NCBI GenBank assembly: GCA_029237505.1
Contig: JARBAW010000132.1
Location: 1 to 45,780 of the forward strand
DNA length: 45,780 nt
Direction of reading: 5' to 3'
Source: Nitrososphaerales archaeon
GTDB taxonomy: Archaea; Thermoproteota; Nitrososphaeria; Nitrososphaerales; Nitrososphaeraceae
The position numbers were made by a program, and so were the translations under genes. Below, piece after piece: positions 16,137 through 25,682 of this stretch (its first letter is position 1; each line of letters begins with the position of its first letter). Below the pieces are notes generated by a model that saw only the letters and a program-made list of their open reading frames with translations, did no database searches and was not told where the DNA came from.

Positions 16137-17534
16137 TTATCCGACAGAGCCTTCCATCTCTAACTTTAGCAGCCTGTTGAGTTCTACTGCATATTCCATC
16201 GGCAGCTCTTTTGTAAATGGTTCCATAAAGCCACCAACTATCAAAGACAGTGCATCTGATTCTGAAAATCCTCTACTCATCAGATAGAATATTTGATCCT
16301 CGCCTATCTTACCTACCGTTGCTTCATGAGAGATAGTGGCATCATCTTCATTTACTTCCACATATGGATAGGTGTCTGTCCTAGAGTTCTTGTCAAGAAG
16401 TAAGGCATCACATCTGACATTCGATTTAACACCTGTTGCGCCTTTAGCAACATGCAGTAATCCTCGATATGTTGTGCGACCTGCGTCCTTGCTTACAGAT
16501 TTGCTTGTAATTCTAGATGTTGTTTCAGGAGCAAGATGCACTGCTTTAGCTCCAGCATCTTGATGTTGTCCGCTACCAGCAAAAGCAATTGAAATTACTT
16601 CAGCATGGGCTCTTTTACCAAGCATGTAAACACCTGGATATTTCATGGTTAACTTACTTCCAAGATTACCATCTATCCACTCAACTGTTGCATTTTCATA
16701 AGCATATGCTCTTTTAGTAACTAGATTATAGACATCTTTACTCCAGTTTTGAATGGTAGTATACCTTATTTTTGCACCTCTTTTTGCAATTAGCTCTACT
16801 ACTGCAGAATGAAGTGATTCAGTTGTGTACACTGGCGCAGTACATCCTTCGATGTAATGGACTTCTGCACCTTCGTCTGCTATGATTAGTGTTCTCTCAA
16901 ACTGACCAATATTTTCAGCGTTAATTCTGAAATATGCTTGAAGTGGGAGATCAACTTTTACATTTCGTGGAACATAGATAAATGATCCGCCAGACCACAC
17001 AGCACTGTTTAAAGCTGCAAACTTGTTATCCTCAGGAGGAATGACTTTACCAAAGTGTTTCTTCAAAATATCAGGGTATTTCTTTACCGCGCTGTCGGTA
17101 TCGATGAATATTACTCCTTGTTTTTCTAGATCTTCTCGGAGATTATGATATACAACCTCTGACTCATATTGTGCTCCTACTCCAGCGAGGAATTTTCTTT
17201 CTGCCTCAGGAATTCCTAATTTTTCAAAAGTGTTCCTCACAGATTCTGGAACTTCTTCCCAACTCTTACTTTGCTTTTCAGAAGCTTTGGCATAATAGTA
17301 GATATTCTGAAAATCAATATGTGACAAGTCTCCGCCCCAATTTGGCATTGGTTTACTTAGAAAAACATCAAATGATCTTAACCTAAATTCTCTCATCCAA
17401 TCAGGTTCACCCTTTAGTTTGCTAATCTCCTCGACGGTTCCCCTAGAAAGTCCCTTCTTACTTAAATATACGTAAAGCTCGGTAGAATCTTTAAAGTCAT
17501 ACTTGCTATAATCCATGTTCAGATCTGAGGTCAT
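16137..17534 (-). CDS. sufB: Fe-S cluster assembly scaffold SufB
   Basis: SufB is the scaffold on which Fe-S clusters are built, acting with SufC and SufD. The 465-residue protein has the family blocks [45 protein letters not shown], the HYIEGCTAP Cys segment, the SufB core [19 protein letters not shown], and the C-terminal [22 protein letters not shown]. The length is typical. sufC and sufD are not adjacent here. A TATA box lies 24-36 nt upstream, and a perfect inverted repeat sits further up, between it and the tetrapyrrole cluster. Confidence 0.96.
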   Translation of the reverse strand: MTSDLNMDYSKYDFKDSTELYVYLSKKGLSRGTVEEISKLKGEPDWMREFRLRSFDVFLSKPMPNWGGDLSHIDFQNIYYYAKASEKQSKSWEEVPESVRNTFEKLGIPEAERKFLAGVGAQYESEVVYHNLREDLEKQGVIFIDTDSAVKKYPDILKKHFGKVIPPEDNKFAALNSAVWSGGSFIYVPRNVKVDLPLQAYFRINAENIGQFERTLIIADEGAEVHYIEGCTAPVYTTESLHSAVVELIAKRGAKIRYTTIQNWSKDVYNLVTKRAYAYENATVEWIDGNLGSKLTMKYPGVYMLGKRAHAEVISIAFAGSGQHQDAGAKAVHLAPETTSRITSKSVSKDAGRTTYRGLLHVAKGATGVKSNVRCDALLLDKNSRTDTYPYVEVNEDDATISHEATVGKIGEDQIFYLMSRGFSESDALSLIVGGFMEPFTKELPMEYAVELNRLLKLEMEGSVG

Positions 17535-17557
17535 TAAAAATTATAACGTCGTTATTG

Positions 17558-17570
17558 TATATATACTATA
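17558..17570 (-). promoter_or_regulatory. TATA box of sufB
   Basis: The run tatatatactata lies 24-36 nt upstream of the sufB ATG on the minus strand, matching the leaderless pattern. Confidence 0.55.
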
Positions 17571-17598
17571 TGATATTCTTGATGAATATAAAAATCAC

Positions 17599-17616
17599 TC
17601 ATATTTGAAAATATGA
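17599..17616. promoter_or_regulatory. Perfect 8-2-8 inverted repeat between sufB and the tetrapyrrole cluster
   Basis: TCATATTT-GA-AAATATGA has two perfect 8-bp arms. It lies about 30 bp upstream of the sufB TATA box and about 27 bp upstream of the TATA-like box for the tetrapyrrole cluster, in the only shared regulatory region of the two. It is a candidate operator for a dimeric regulator of iron, Fe-S or heme functions. No regulator can be named. Confidence 0.4.
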
Positions 17617-17642
17617 ATTATTTGATCATACATTCATGGAAC

Positions 17643-17653
17643 GATTAAATAAA
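17643..17653 (+). promoter_or_regulatory. TATA-like box of the tetrapyrrole cluster
   Basis: The motif gattaaataaa lies about 41-51 nt before the TTG at 17694, which would leave a short leader of roughly 15-20 nt. Confidence 0.4.
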
Positions 17654-17693
17654 GACATTAGCATCAAATCCATAGATCACCAGGTGTTCCCAA

Positions 17694-18365
17694 TTGATAG
17701 TTGATCTTAACGTAAATAACAAGAAAGCTATAGTGATAGGGGGGGGTACTGAAGGCCTACGCAAAATAAATGGACTTCTGGATCAGGATTGCCAAATAAC
17801 TGTAATAACAAGTAGACTCAATGCTCAACTCAAGGAATTAGTGTCTGATGAGAAAATTAACTTGATAAAAAGCACAATCAAGGATGCCACCATTTTGGAC
17901 CAATTCAATGATGTATACTTGATATTGGCTGCGACTGATGATAGGGTCTTAAATAGGAAACTCGTAGAGAAGGGAAGATCCATGGGCGCCTTTGTATACG
18001 CCGCTGATGACCCAGAGATAAGTGATTTTTCATATACATCATTAGTAAACTATGAAGGTTTAATCCAAATTGCAATCTCAACTTCTGGAAAGAGTCCAAT
18101 TATGGCCCGAAAAATAAGGATGAAAATAGAAAGAATGGTTCATAGGAGTATTAATGATTCAGACATAAGCAACATAATTTTACAGGAATTTGCAAGAAAG
18201 AATGCAAAGCGGAAAATTAATACTGTGAAAGAAAGAAAGCTATTTTTATACTCACTAATAAAAGATAAAAATATCCAATATTTGTTAAGATCAAACAAGC
18301 TCAACGAAGCAAAAATGACTGCATTACACATCTTGAATAATTGGGGAAAGGTGAATAAGCCTTGA
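17694..18365 (+). CDS. Precorrin-2 dehydrogenase / sirohydrochlorin ferrochelatase-type protein
   Basis: This protein is of the CysG N-terminal/Met8 type and oxidises precorrin-2 to sirohydrochlorin with NAD; some members also chelate iron. The 223-residue product has the Rossmann motif AIVIGGGTEGLRKI (about 13-26), then AATDDRVLNRKL, YAADDPEISDF and the IAISTSGKSPIMARKIR segment characteristic of the family. The TTG start puts the Rossmann strand at the right place. It is first in the tetrapyrrole series, and its stop overlaps the hemA TTG by four-base sharing (TTGA). Confidence 0.88.
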   Translation: MIVDLNVNNKKAIVIGGGTEGLRKINGLLDQDCQITVITSRLNAQLKELVSDEKINLIKSTIKDATILDQFNDVYLILAATDDRVLNRKLVEKGRSMGAFVYAADDPEISDFSYTSLVNYEGLIQIAISTSGKSPIMARKIRMKIERMVHRSINDSDISNIILQEFARKNAKRKINTVKERKLFLYSLIKDKNIQYLLRSNKLNEAKMTALHILNNWGKVNKP

Positions 18366-19636
18366 ATACCGTAGTGACCGACGAGATAAAACTATTGAAT
18401 GTGAGAATAACTCACAAGAAAGCTCCAATACACATACTAGAAAAATTCACTTTCAATGATATTGGTAAGGCACATCGGATATTTTTGACAACTGGCGATA
18501 TACGAGAATGTGTTATACTTCAAACATGCAATAGAGTAGAACTTTTTTTAGCGCTAGAAAAGATAAATGTTGGCAAGATCTTTGATACATGGAAAAGCAT
18601 CACAGAACAGGATGACTTGTCATTTGAATCTGCTGAGATTGATGAAGGAAAAGAAGCAATCCATCATCTTTTGCGATTGACTTCAGGACTTGAATCCCTT
18701 GTAGTAGGAGAAGATCAAATATTGGGTCAAGTTAAGAGAGCCTTTGAATTTTCTCGCCAGAACTGCTATATTGATTCTTTTATTCCGTTAATTTTTGAAC
18801 ATGCAATAAAAGTTGGCAGTAGAATTAGAACCAATACCGGCTTGAATAAAGGAAGCGTATCAATTGGTTCAATGGCGGTAAATTTGGCTGAAGAATATTT
18901 TGATGATTTTCAAGATAAAAAAGTTCTATTGATTGGAACTGGTGAGGGAGCAATGCTAGTTGCCAAATCGTTAAAGAAAAGACAGGTCAACTTTGAAGTG
19001 GCAAGCAGAACCTATGAGAGAGCAAAGTCATTTTCTAGTACTGTTGGTGGAACTCCAATAGAATTTGAACAAGCTCTTCATAATTTTGATAAAACCGATA
19101 TCATCTTTGTTTCTACAACTGCTCCATACTATCTTATTACTTTTGATCGAATTTTCAGATGTAAAAAGAAAAATGATGGAATGATGATATTTGATCTTTC
19201 CAATCCAAGGACTGTTGATGATAGAATTGCAACAATATCGGGAATTAAATTAGTGAACATAGATCAAATTGCAGAAATAGTAGACAGAAATCTAAAACGC
19301 AGACATGAAGAAATTCGATTGGCAGAAACAATGATCCAAAGTGGAATGGAATCCATGGATCTATTGTTTAGAAAGATAAAAGCCGAACCCTTTGTGGTAT
19401 CAATATTCAAAATAGTAGATGAAGTCAGAAATAGAGAATTATCCAAGGCCGCCAGGATGCTTGGAATTAAGAAAGGAATGAAGGAATTTGAGATTATGGA
19501 GCAGTTATCTTTTGCAATTGTAGAAGGAATACTATCCACACCAATGAATAATTTCAGAAAGGAAATTGGCAATAGAGAGAAAAATGAGGACGTGTTGAAC
19601 ATAGTATCAAGGATTTTTAATTATGAACCAAAATGA
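18362..19636 (+). CDS. hemA: Glutamyl-tRNA reductase
   Basis: HemA reduces glutamyl-tRNA to glutamate-1-semialdehyde, the first committed step of tetrapyrrole synthesis. The 424-residue protein has the active-site Cys56 in LQTCNRVELF, VVGEDQILGQVK, the NADPH loop LLIGTGEGAMLV, and a C-terminal helical dimerisation part. The start is TTG, overlapping the preceding stop. The 3' end overlaps hemB by 14 bases, so translation is coupled across three genes. Confidence 0.95.
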   Translation: MNTVVTDEIKLLNVRITHKKAPIHILEKFTFNDIGKAHRIFLTTGDIRECVILQTCNRVELFLALEKINVGKIFDTWKSITEQDDLSFESAEIDEGKEAIHHLLRLTSGLESLVVGEDQILGQVKRAFEFSRQNCYIDSFIPLIFEHAIKVGSRIRTNTGLNKGSVSIGSMAVNLAEEYFDDFQDKKVLLIGTGEGAMLVAKSLKKRQVNFEVASRTYERAKSFSSTVGGTPIEFEQALHNFDKTDIIFVSTTAPYYLITFDRIFRCKKKNDGMMIFDLSNPRTVDDRIATISGIKLVNIDQIAEIVDRNLKRRHEEIRLAETMIQSGMESMDLLFRKIKAEPFVVSIFKIVDEVRNRELSKAARMLGIKKGMKEFEIMEQLSFAIVEGILSTPMNNFRKEIGNREKNEDVLNIVSRIFNYEPK

Positions 19637-20630
19637 GGATTTTGAATTTAATGGATTTCCACAAGTTCGATTAAGAAGATTAAGACGTACTCCTGCCATA
19701 AGGGATCTTTTGCAAGAAACGAGATTATCAGTAAAAGATCTTGTATATCCTGTTTTTGTTCAAGAAGGTATCAAAGAGCCAAAAGAAATTGAGTTGATGC
19801 CTGGAATCTTCAGAATACCCCAAAAACATCTCATCAAAGACGTTCAAGAGTTGTATGATTTGGGCGTAAAGACTTTTTTGATTTTTGGTATACCAAAATT
19901 AAAAAACGATAGGGGAACCAGTGCGTATCAAAAAGATGGAATAGTTCAAGAGTCTGTGAGAACCATCAAGAGTAACTTCGGCGAAAAAATCGTAACAGTA
20001 ACTGACGTGTGTCTATGTCAGTATACTTCTCATGGTCATTGTGGCATCATAAAAAACAATGTTGCGGACAATGATGAAAGTTTGAAAATTTTGGATCGTG
20101 TCGCCCTAAGTCATGCCGAAGCTGGAGCTGATTTTGTAGCGCCCTCAGCTATGATGGATGGACAGGTAAGAAGTATCAGGAAAGCATTGGACGATGATAG
20201 GTTCAAAAATGTTGGTATAATTGGATATTCAGCAAAGTTGTCCTCGAACCTATACACTCCATTCAGAGATGCATCTCACTCCATGCCAGAATTTGGGGAC
20301 AGAAAATCATATCAAATGCCATTCCACAATACTAACGAAGCACTACATGAGGTCATGATGGATGTTAAAGAAGGTGCAGACATCATAATGATAAAGCCTG
20401 CGCTGCCATATCTTGATCTTATTTACAAGACAAGACAAAGCACCTTATTGCCGGTGTGTGCATACAGCGTTTCAGGAGAATACTCTATCGTTAAAGCAGC
20501 AGCTCGTGAAGGATGGGTAAACGAAGATGAAGTGGTTATGGAATTTACAACATCTATCAAAAGAGCAGGAGCCGATATCATCATTTCTTATCATACAAAG
20601 AAAATTGCAGAAATTCTAAACAATATTTAA
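19623..20630 (+). CDS. hemB: Porphobilinogen synthase (5-aminolevulinate dehydratase), zinc type
   Basis: HemB condenses two 5-aminolevulinate molecules to porphobilinogen. In this 335-residue protein the zinc ligands are Cys130, Cys132 and Cys140 (DVCLCQYTSHGHCG), and the Schiff-base lysines are Lys205 (YSAKLSS) and Lys258 (MIKPALPYLD). The zinc-type cysteines distinguish it from the Asp-rich magnesium type. It starts with ATG inside the end of hemA. The next gene, hemL, begins 40 bp later. Confidence 0.96.
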   Translation: MNQNEDFEFNGFPQVRLRRLRRTPAIRDLLQETRLSVKDLVYPVFVQEGIKEPKEIELMPGIFRIPQKHLIKDVQELYDLGVKTFLIFGIPKLKNDRGTSAYQKDGIVQESVRTIKSNFGEKIVTVTDVCLCQYTSHGHCGIIKNNVADNDESLKILDRVALSHAEAGADFVAPSAMMDGQVRSIRKALDDDRFKNVGIIGYSAKLSSNLYTPFRDASHSMPEFGDRKSYQMPFHNTNEALHEVMMDVKEGADIIMIKPALPYLDLIYKTRQSTLLPVCAYSVSGEYSIVKAAAREGWVNEDEVVMEFTTSIKRAGADIIISYHTKKIAEILNNI

Positions 20631-20670
20631 AGATACAATTATAACAGTTTCAAAATCATGATATTCATGT

Positions 20671-21939
20671 TTGTCGGCTTCTCTATTTGATAGAGCGAAA
20701 GAAATAATCCCAGGCGGTGTTAACAGTCCTGTTCGTTTCTATGAACCTTATCCTTTCTTTGCCTCGTATGGAAGAGGTTCAAAGATTATTACAGAAGATC
20801 ATGATACACTGATAGATTATTGCCTGGGATACGGTGCTATCATTTTAGGTCATACATATTTTGAAATAATGAGCGCTGTGAAGAAACAACTCGAAAAGGG
20901 GAATATTTTCGGCGTACCTACAGAAAATGAAGTAAGACTTGCTGAACTTATTATTAAAATGATTCCCAATATGGAAATGGTAAGATTGATGAACACGGGT
21001 GCAGAATCAACCATGCATTCTATTAGGTTGGCAAGGGCTTTTACAAAGAAAAAAAAGATAGTAAAGTTTGACGGATGTTATCATGGTGCTTATGATTATG
21101 TCATGGTAAATCCCGGTTCTAGTGCCTCGACTAATTCATTTAATGGTAATTTAGAAGAGTCGATGAATCAAACTTTGGTACTACCATACAATGACATTGG
21201 TGCTCTTGAAAATCTGGTCAAGAATAACAACGATATCGCATGTGTGATTATTGAACCGGTCTTGGCAAATATGGGTTTGATAATCCCAGAGGAAGAGTAT
21301 CTTAGCAAATTAAGAAGAGTTTGTGACATGGAAGAGATTGTCTTAATTTTTGATGAAGTTGTAACTGGCTTTAGACTCTCACCCGGAGGTGCCTCCGAAT
21401 ATTTTGGAGTGATACCAGATATTATGACACTTGCAAAATCAATTGGTAACGGTTTTCCACTTTCTGCCATGGTTGGGAAAAAGGAGATATTGGAACTGTT
21501 ATCTCCAAAAGGAACTGTGTTTCAAGGAAGTACCTATGCAGGAAATACGATTTCAACTAGTGCAGGTATTGCAACATTGGAAACTCTAAGTAGAGAGAAA
21601 AATGAGCTTTATCCAAAGCTCTCGCGTTTTGGCGATACCCTATCAAATGGAATTAGAGACCACCTGAAAGAACTAAAATTTGATGCAAGTGTAAATAATA
21701 TCTCTTCCATGTTCCAGCTTTATTTCACTAATGAAAAAATAAAAGATGCATCCAGTGTCAAGAAATCAAATGGTCGCTTATATAAGAAATTATTTGACGA
21801 ACTCTTAAAATCCGGGATATTCGTACCGCCTTCGCAATTCGAAACTTGCTTCATATCTTATTCACATGATGATGAGGATATAGATAGAACCATTGAATCA
21901 TTTGCTAAGGCATTGAGAAAAGTGAAAGATTTTGAGTAA
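20671..21939 (+). CDS. hemL: Glutamate-1-semialdehyde 2,1-aminomutase
   Basis: HemL is a PLP enzyme that moves the amino group to form 5-aminolevulinate. The 422-residue class III aminotransferase begins with the diagnostic IPGGVNSPVRFYEP and has GAESTMHSIRLAR, the PLP-contacting DEVVTGFR (229-235) and the Schiff-base Lys256 in LAKSIGNGFPL. The active-site loop reads LAKSIGNGFPL rather than the LGKIIGGGLPVGA common in bacteria. The TTG start lies right before the conserved N-terminus. The 3' end overlaps hemC by 8 bases. Confidence 0.93.
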   Translation: MSASLFDRAKEIIPGGVNSPVRFYEPYPFFASYGRGSKIITEDHDTLIDYCLGYGAIILGHTYFEIMSAVKKQLEKGNIFGVPTENEVRLAELIIKMIPNMEMVRLMNTGAESTMHSIRLARAFTKKKKIVKFDGCYHGAYDYVMVNPGSSASTNSFNGNLEESMNQTLVLPYNDIGALENLVKNNNDIACVIIEPVLANMGLIIPEEEYLSKLRRVCDMEEIVLIFDEVVTGFRLSPGGASEYFGVIPDIMTLAKSIGNGFPLSAMVGKKEILELLSPKGTVFQGSTYAGNTISTSAGIATLETLSREKNELYPKLSRFGDTLSNGIRDHLKELKFDASVNNISSMFQLYFTNEKIKDASSVKKSNGRLYKKLFDELLKSGIFVPPSQFETCFISYSHDDEDIDRTIESFAKALRKVKDFE

Positions 21940-22885
21940 GTATATAGTTGCAACGCGTGGAAGTAAGTTGGCTTTAATTCAGACTGAAATAGTAACCAAT
22001 AATCTCCACAAACTCTTTCCTAGGTTAATATGTGAAGTAATAAAAATTAAATCTAGTGGAGATATTAATAAGAACAAGTTCCTATTTTCCGTAGACGAAA
22101 AAGGCGTTTTTGAGAAGGAAGTTGATAGGGCAGTCCTCGACGAGCAGGCAGATTTTGCAGTTCATAGTATTAAGGATATTCCGACTGATATTGATGATGA
22201 ACTAGTTGTGGCATCTGTACTAAAACGAGAAAAACCAAATGATGTCTTGATAGGAAAATCAAAATCAACAATCGAAGTATTGGAGCCCAATTGTACCGTA
22301 GGTACATCTAGTTTGAGGAGAGCTGTCCAAATAAGAAGGAAGAATCCCAATGTTAGAGTGGTTCCAATAAGGGGTAATGTCGAAAGTCGCGTTAGAAAAT
22401 GTATTGAAGGTCCTTTTGATGCCCTTGTTTTGGCAGAGGCCGGTCTAAAAAGACTTCACCTGAATAATTTCATTGTTCAACGATTTAACTACCGAGATTT
22501 TGTTCCAGCGCCAGGACAAGGAGCAATAGGAATCGTATGTCGAAAAGACAACAAAAGCGTACTTGCAAAATTAAAAAAAATTGAAGATAAGCCATCAAGA
22601 CATGCTATCGATGCAGAGAGATCACTCATTCGGCACTTGGATGCTGGTTGCAGATTCCCAGTGGGTGCCATAGCATTACCCAATTTAAGGACAAAAAAAA
22701 TCATGATGTATGCTACAGTTTTTTCTGCTGATGGCACTCAGGCAATAAATGTAAAAAAATCAGGGGAAATATCAGATGCAGCGCAAGTTGGAAGTGATGT
22801 AGCAAATGTCCTACTGTCAAAGGGAGCAGCAGACTTTGCTCAAGAATGGAGAGAGGCATTAGAAAAGTGGAACAATCAAAAGTAA
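21932..22885 (+). CDS. hemC: Hydroxymethylbilane synthase (porphobilinogen deaminase)
   Basis: HemC polymerises four porphobilinogens on a dipyrromethane cofactor. The 317-residue protein shows ATRGSKLAL at the start, catalytic Asp82 in VHSIKDIPT, GTSSLRRAVQIRR, VPIRGNVESR, the APGQGAIGI loop and the cofactor-bearing Cys240 in LDAGCRFPVGA. The start is TTG inside the hemL end. The 3' end overlaps the SUMT gene by 40 bases if that gene begins at its first ATG. Confidence 0.96.
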   Translation: MSKYIVATRGSKLALIQTEIVTNNLHKLFPRLICEVIKIKSSGDINKNKFLFSVDEKGVFEKEVDRAVLDEQADFAVHSIKDIPTDIDDELVVASVLKREKPNDVLIGKSKSTIEVLEPNCTVGTSSLRRAVQIRRKNPNVRVVPIRGNVESRVRKCIEGPFDALVLAEAGLKRLHLNNFIVQRFNYRDFVPAPGQGAIGIVCRKDNKSVLAKLKKIEDKPSRHAIDAERSLIRHLDAGCRFPVGAIALPNLRTKKIMMYATVFSADGTQAINVKKSGEISDAAQVGSDVANVLLSKGAADFAQEWREALEKWNNQK

Positions 22886-23640
22886 AGTCAAAAGGTAAGG
22901 TGTATATTTGCGGAGCTGGTCCGGGCGACCGAGACTTGTTAACGTTAAAGGCCTTAAAACTATTATCAGAATGCAATGTAATACTTTACGATAGGTTAGT
23001 AAACAAAGGGATTCTTAAGATGGCATCGTCTAAAACATTAAAAGTTTATGTTGGCAGAGAGTCCGGTGATCCTACTACTAATCAAAAAATTACAAATGAG
23101 TTAATGTTAAAGTATGCAAATGATGGAAAAAAAATCCTGAGGTTAAAGGGCGGTGATCCATTTATTTTTGGCCGTGGTGGGGAAGAAGCTGAATTTCTTT
23201 CGTCCAAGAATATCAAATATGAAATTGTTCCTGGTATATCCTCTTTAAATGGCGCAGCAGTATATTCGGGTATTCCATTAACACATAGAGATTATTCATC
23301 ATCGGTCATAATACTCACAGGTCATGAATCAATGGAGAAAAAAAAGCCATCCATAAAATGGAATTCCATTACAAAGGCAGCTGATACAATTGTGATATTC
23401 ATGGGACTTGAACAATTAAAAGATATTTGCAGAAAGCTAATTGGAAGTGGATTAACCAGTAAGGCAAAGATTGCAGTAATTGAAAATGCTACATCGAATA
23501 ATCAGAGAGTGATAGTCGGCAATTTGCGCAATATTGAGAAAAAAGTAAAGAAGGAAAAAATTCAATCTCCGGCAATAATTATTGTGGGGCAAGTTGTGGG
23601 AATTCAAAACAAAATAAACTGGTTTGTTCCGGGTAATTAG
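22846..23640 (+). CDS. cobA: Uroporphyrinogen-III C-methyltransferase (SUMT)
   Basis: SUMT adds two methyl groups to uroporphyrinogen III to give precorrin-2, the branch point to siroheme, cobalamin and the alternative heme route. The 264-residue protein has VYICGAGPGDRDLLTLKALKLL at the N-terminus, YDRLVN, the RLKGGDPFIFGRGGEEAEFL signature and VPGISSLNGAAVYSGIPLTHRD. The conserved domain starts near residue 18, so the true start may be later than the ATG used, which would shorten the unusual 40-base overlap with hemC. Its product feeds the dehydrogenase at the start of the cluster. Confidence 0.93.
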   Translation: MERGIRKVEQSKVKSKGKVYICGAGPGDRDLLTLKALKLLSECNVILYDRLVNKGILKMASSKTLKVYVGRESGDPTTNQKITNELMLKYANDGKKILRLKGGDPFIFGRGGEEAEFLSSKNIKYEIVPGISSLNGAAVYSGIPLTHRDYSSSVIILTGHESMEKKKPSIKWNSITKAADTIVIFMGLEQLKDICRKLIGSGLTSKAKIAVIENATSNNQRVIVGNLRNIEKKVKKEKIQSPAIIIVGQVVGIQNKINWFVPGN

Positions 23641-23660
23641 ACTAGTCTTTTTTGTTAATA
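23641..23660 (+). terminator. T-run after cobA
   Basis: The sequence ctagtcttttttgttaat right after the cobA stop could end the upstream transcript. A TATA-like gcttttatg at about 23682 then precedes hemD, suggesting it has its own promoter. Confidence 0.35.
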
Positions 23661-23709
23661 TCTTAGAACAGTAATCCCAATGCTTTTATGACGAGTAAAT
23701 TTTATTATC

Positions 23710-24519
23710 TTGTTGGGTAAGGCTTTAGTCAACAAGACCATTGCTATAACACGTAGTGAATCAAATAATACTGAGTTCATAAGATTGGTAAAACAACAAG
23801 GAGGCATCCCAATTTCCTTACCAACAATTAAATTAATTCCAATTGATTCAATACAATTTCTTAAGAGATTTTCTCAACTTTGTTCTAACCATTACAACTA
23901 TTACATCTTTATGAGTCCTAATTCAGTAGATCTTTTCTTCAAATTAGTGAAAGTAAATAACCTTTCTCGCTTGCTGGAGGAACAATTGGGCAAATGTGAT
24001 GTTATTGCAATAGGTCCCTCTACAAGAAAAAAACTTGAATCAAATAACGTTCTGGTCAAATGGCAGCCAGAAGAATATTCTGCTTTCGGTGTCGTAAAAT
24101 TATTAAAAAAACTACAACCCAAAGCAGGAACCCGGATATTAATACCCAGGAGTAGCGCATCTAACTCTTTTCTAAAAGATGAACTAGATTCGATGTCGAT
24201 AATTCTGGATGAATTTTACATATATTATCCTCAGGCAGAAGCATCAAATAAGATATGGATTGAGTTCTCACACCAAATAAGAATGAACAAAATACAAGCA
24301 ATAATTTTTACTAGTCCTTCGGCAGTTCGCTACTTCTTTTCCATATTGCGTGAAGTGAATCCCGATTTAATACAGTATATCAAAAAGATTGTTTTGATAA
24401 GCATAGGTCCTAATACGACAATGGAGCTTAAATCTAAAGATATTGTTCCGTTTGAGTCAGAGGTACATACGATTAGGGGAACTGTACAATTGGTTAACCG
24501 AATTTTTTCTAAAGAATGA
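23710..24519 (+). CDS. hemD: Uroporphyrinogen-III synthase
   Basis: HemD cyclises hydroxymethylbilane with inversion of ring D. The 269-residue protein has low family conservation, as usual for HemD, but shows the two-domain alpha/beta pattern: KTIAITRSESN at the start, FMSPNSVDLFF, IAIGPSTRKKLE, LIPRSSASNSFL, FTSPSAVRYFF and SIGPNTTMELKS. The recurring TSP[NS]SV and xIGPxT elements support the call, as does the position at the end of the tetrapyrrole cluster. Two adjacent TTG codons (23710 and 23713) could be the start. Confidence 0.9.
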   Translation: MLGKALVNKTIAITRSESNNTEFIRLVKQQGGIPISLPTIKLIPIDSIQFLKRFSQLCSNHYNYYIFMSPNSVDLFFKLVKVNNLSRLLEEQLGKCDVIAIGPSTRKKLESNNVLVKWQPEEYSAFGVVKLLKKLQPKAGTRILIPRSSASNSFLKDELDSMSIILDEFYIYYPQAEASNKIWIEFSHQIRMNKIQAIIFTSPSAVRYFFSILREVNPDLIQYIKKIVLISIGPNTTMELKSKDIVPFESEVHTIRGTVQLVNRIFSKE

Positions 24520-24605
24520 AAACACATGTTTGTCCACTTTGGTTGAGTATAGGAATAACAAGGTTTTTCAAACGAAGATACTAGATATTATGTGATAATT
24601 ACAAT

Positions 24606-25583
24606 TTGTCCGATAAGGGTAGCGAAAGCGCAACTGATATTGACACTTTGAAGGACATAGGTCCAGCAACTAAATCTTCCCTCAAGGAGGCCGGTTTTAG
24701 ATCAATAAAGGATTTGGTTATTCGTGGCCCCATGGATATTGCAGAAGCTACGGGGATTGCCATAGAAAAATGCATAACGCTGTGTAATAAGGCAAGAGAA
24801 ACTTTAGAAGATATTGGCGTTTTTGACAAGCCATTTATTACTGCAAATCAAATTTACGAAAAGAGAAAATCCGAATGCCGTATTGCTACCGGTTCAAAAA
24901 ATCTGGATGAACTTTTGGGCGGTGGAATAGAAACAAGAGCGATTACTGAATTATATGGTGAATTTGGCACAGGCAAGACGCAAATTTGCCACACTCTTTG
25001 CGTTACTGTTCAACAAAACGATGATAAGGGTAATTTATCGAGGGCCCTATATGTTGACACAGAAAATACGTTCAGACCAGAAAGGCTTGCCTCGATTGCG
25101 TCTGCAAGGAACATTGATCCCAACATTGCCCTTCAAAATGTCATAGTTGCAAAGGCATACAATAGCTCTCACCAGGAAGTAATTATTCAGGAATCTCCCA
25201 ACATCATCAATATACACAATATTAGGCTCATGATAGTCGATTCCATAGTATCTCATTACAGAGCTGAGTTTCTTGGTAGGTCTTTCTTGTCAGAAAGACA
25301 GCAGCGAATTAACAGACTGCTACACATACTTCTGAGGATTGCTGAAACATGCAAGATTGGGGTGGTATTGACAAATCAAATCCAGTCATCACCCGATGCA
25401 ATATTTGGTGATCCTAACAAGGCAACGGGAGGAAATGTCATGGCCCATACTAGCACGTATCGAATTTACCTCAAGAAATCAGGTAAAAACAGAATCGCAA
25501 GAATGGTTGACAGCCCTTATCATTCAGAAAGAGAGGTACTGTTTACGCTAAACGAGCAAGGTATTGGGGATCCTTCGAAATAA
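24606..25583 (+). CDS. radA: DNA repair and recombination protein RadA
   Basis: RadA is the archaeal RecA/Rad51 recombinase that forms filaments on single-stranded DNA. The 325-residue protein has an N-terminal helix-hairpin-helix domain (about 12-70), Walker A GEFGTGKT (118-125), YVDTENTFRPER, Walker B LMIVDS, the loop 2 region with TNQIQSSPDAIFGDP and a C-terminal RIYLKKSGKNRIARMVDSP. The start is TTG. The 86-bp gap before it suggests a separate promoter from the hem genes. Confidence 0.97.
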   Translation: MSDKGSESATDIDTLKDIGPATKSSLKEAGFRSIKDLVIRGPMDIAEATGIAIEKCITLCNKARETLEDIGVFDKPFITANQIYEKRKSECRIATGSKNLDELLGGGIETRAITELYGEFGTGKTQICHTLCVTVQQNDDKGNLSRALYVDTENTFRPERLASIASARNIDPNIALQNVIVAKAYNSSHQEVIIQESPNIINIHNIRLMIVDSIVSHYRAEFLGRSFLSERQQRINRLLHILLRIAETCKIGVVLTNQIQSSPDAIFGDPNKATGGNVMAHTSTYRIYLKKSGKNRIARMVDSPYHSEREVLFTLNEQGIGDPSK

Positions 25584-25647
25584 TTGTTAATAAGTAACAA
25601 CAACTTACTTTGGTGCTTCAAGATCAATTTTAGACAAAATCACCAGT

Positions 25648-25660
25648 TAATATTAAATTA
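25648..25660 (+). promoter_or_regulatory. TATA box of rpl21e operon
   Basis: The motif ttaatattaaatt lies about 23-35 nt before the ATG at 25683. Confidence 0.45.
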
Positions 25661-25682
25661 AGGAGAAATATGATAATCCAGC

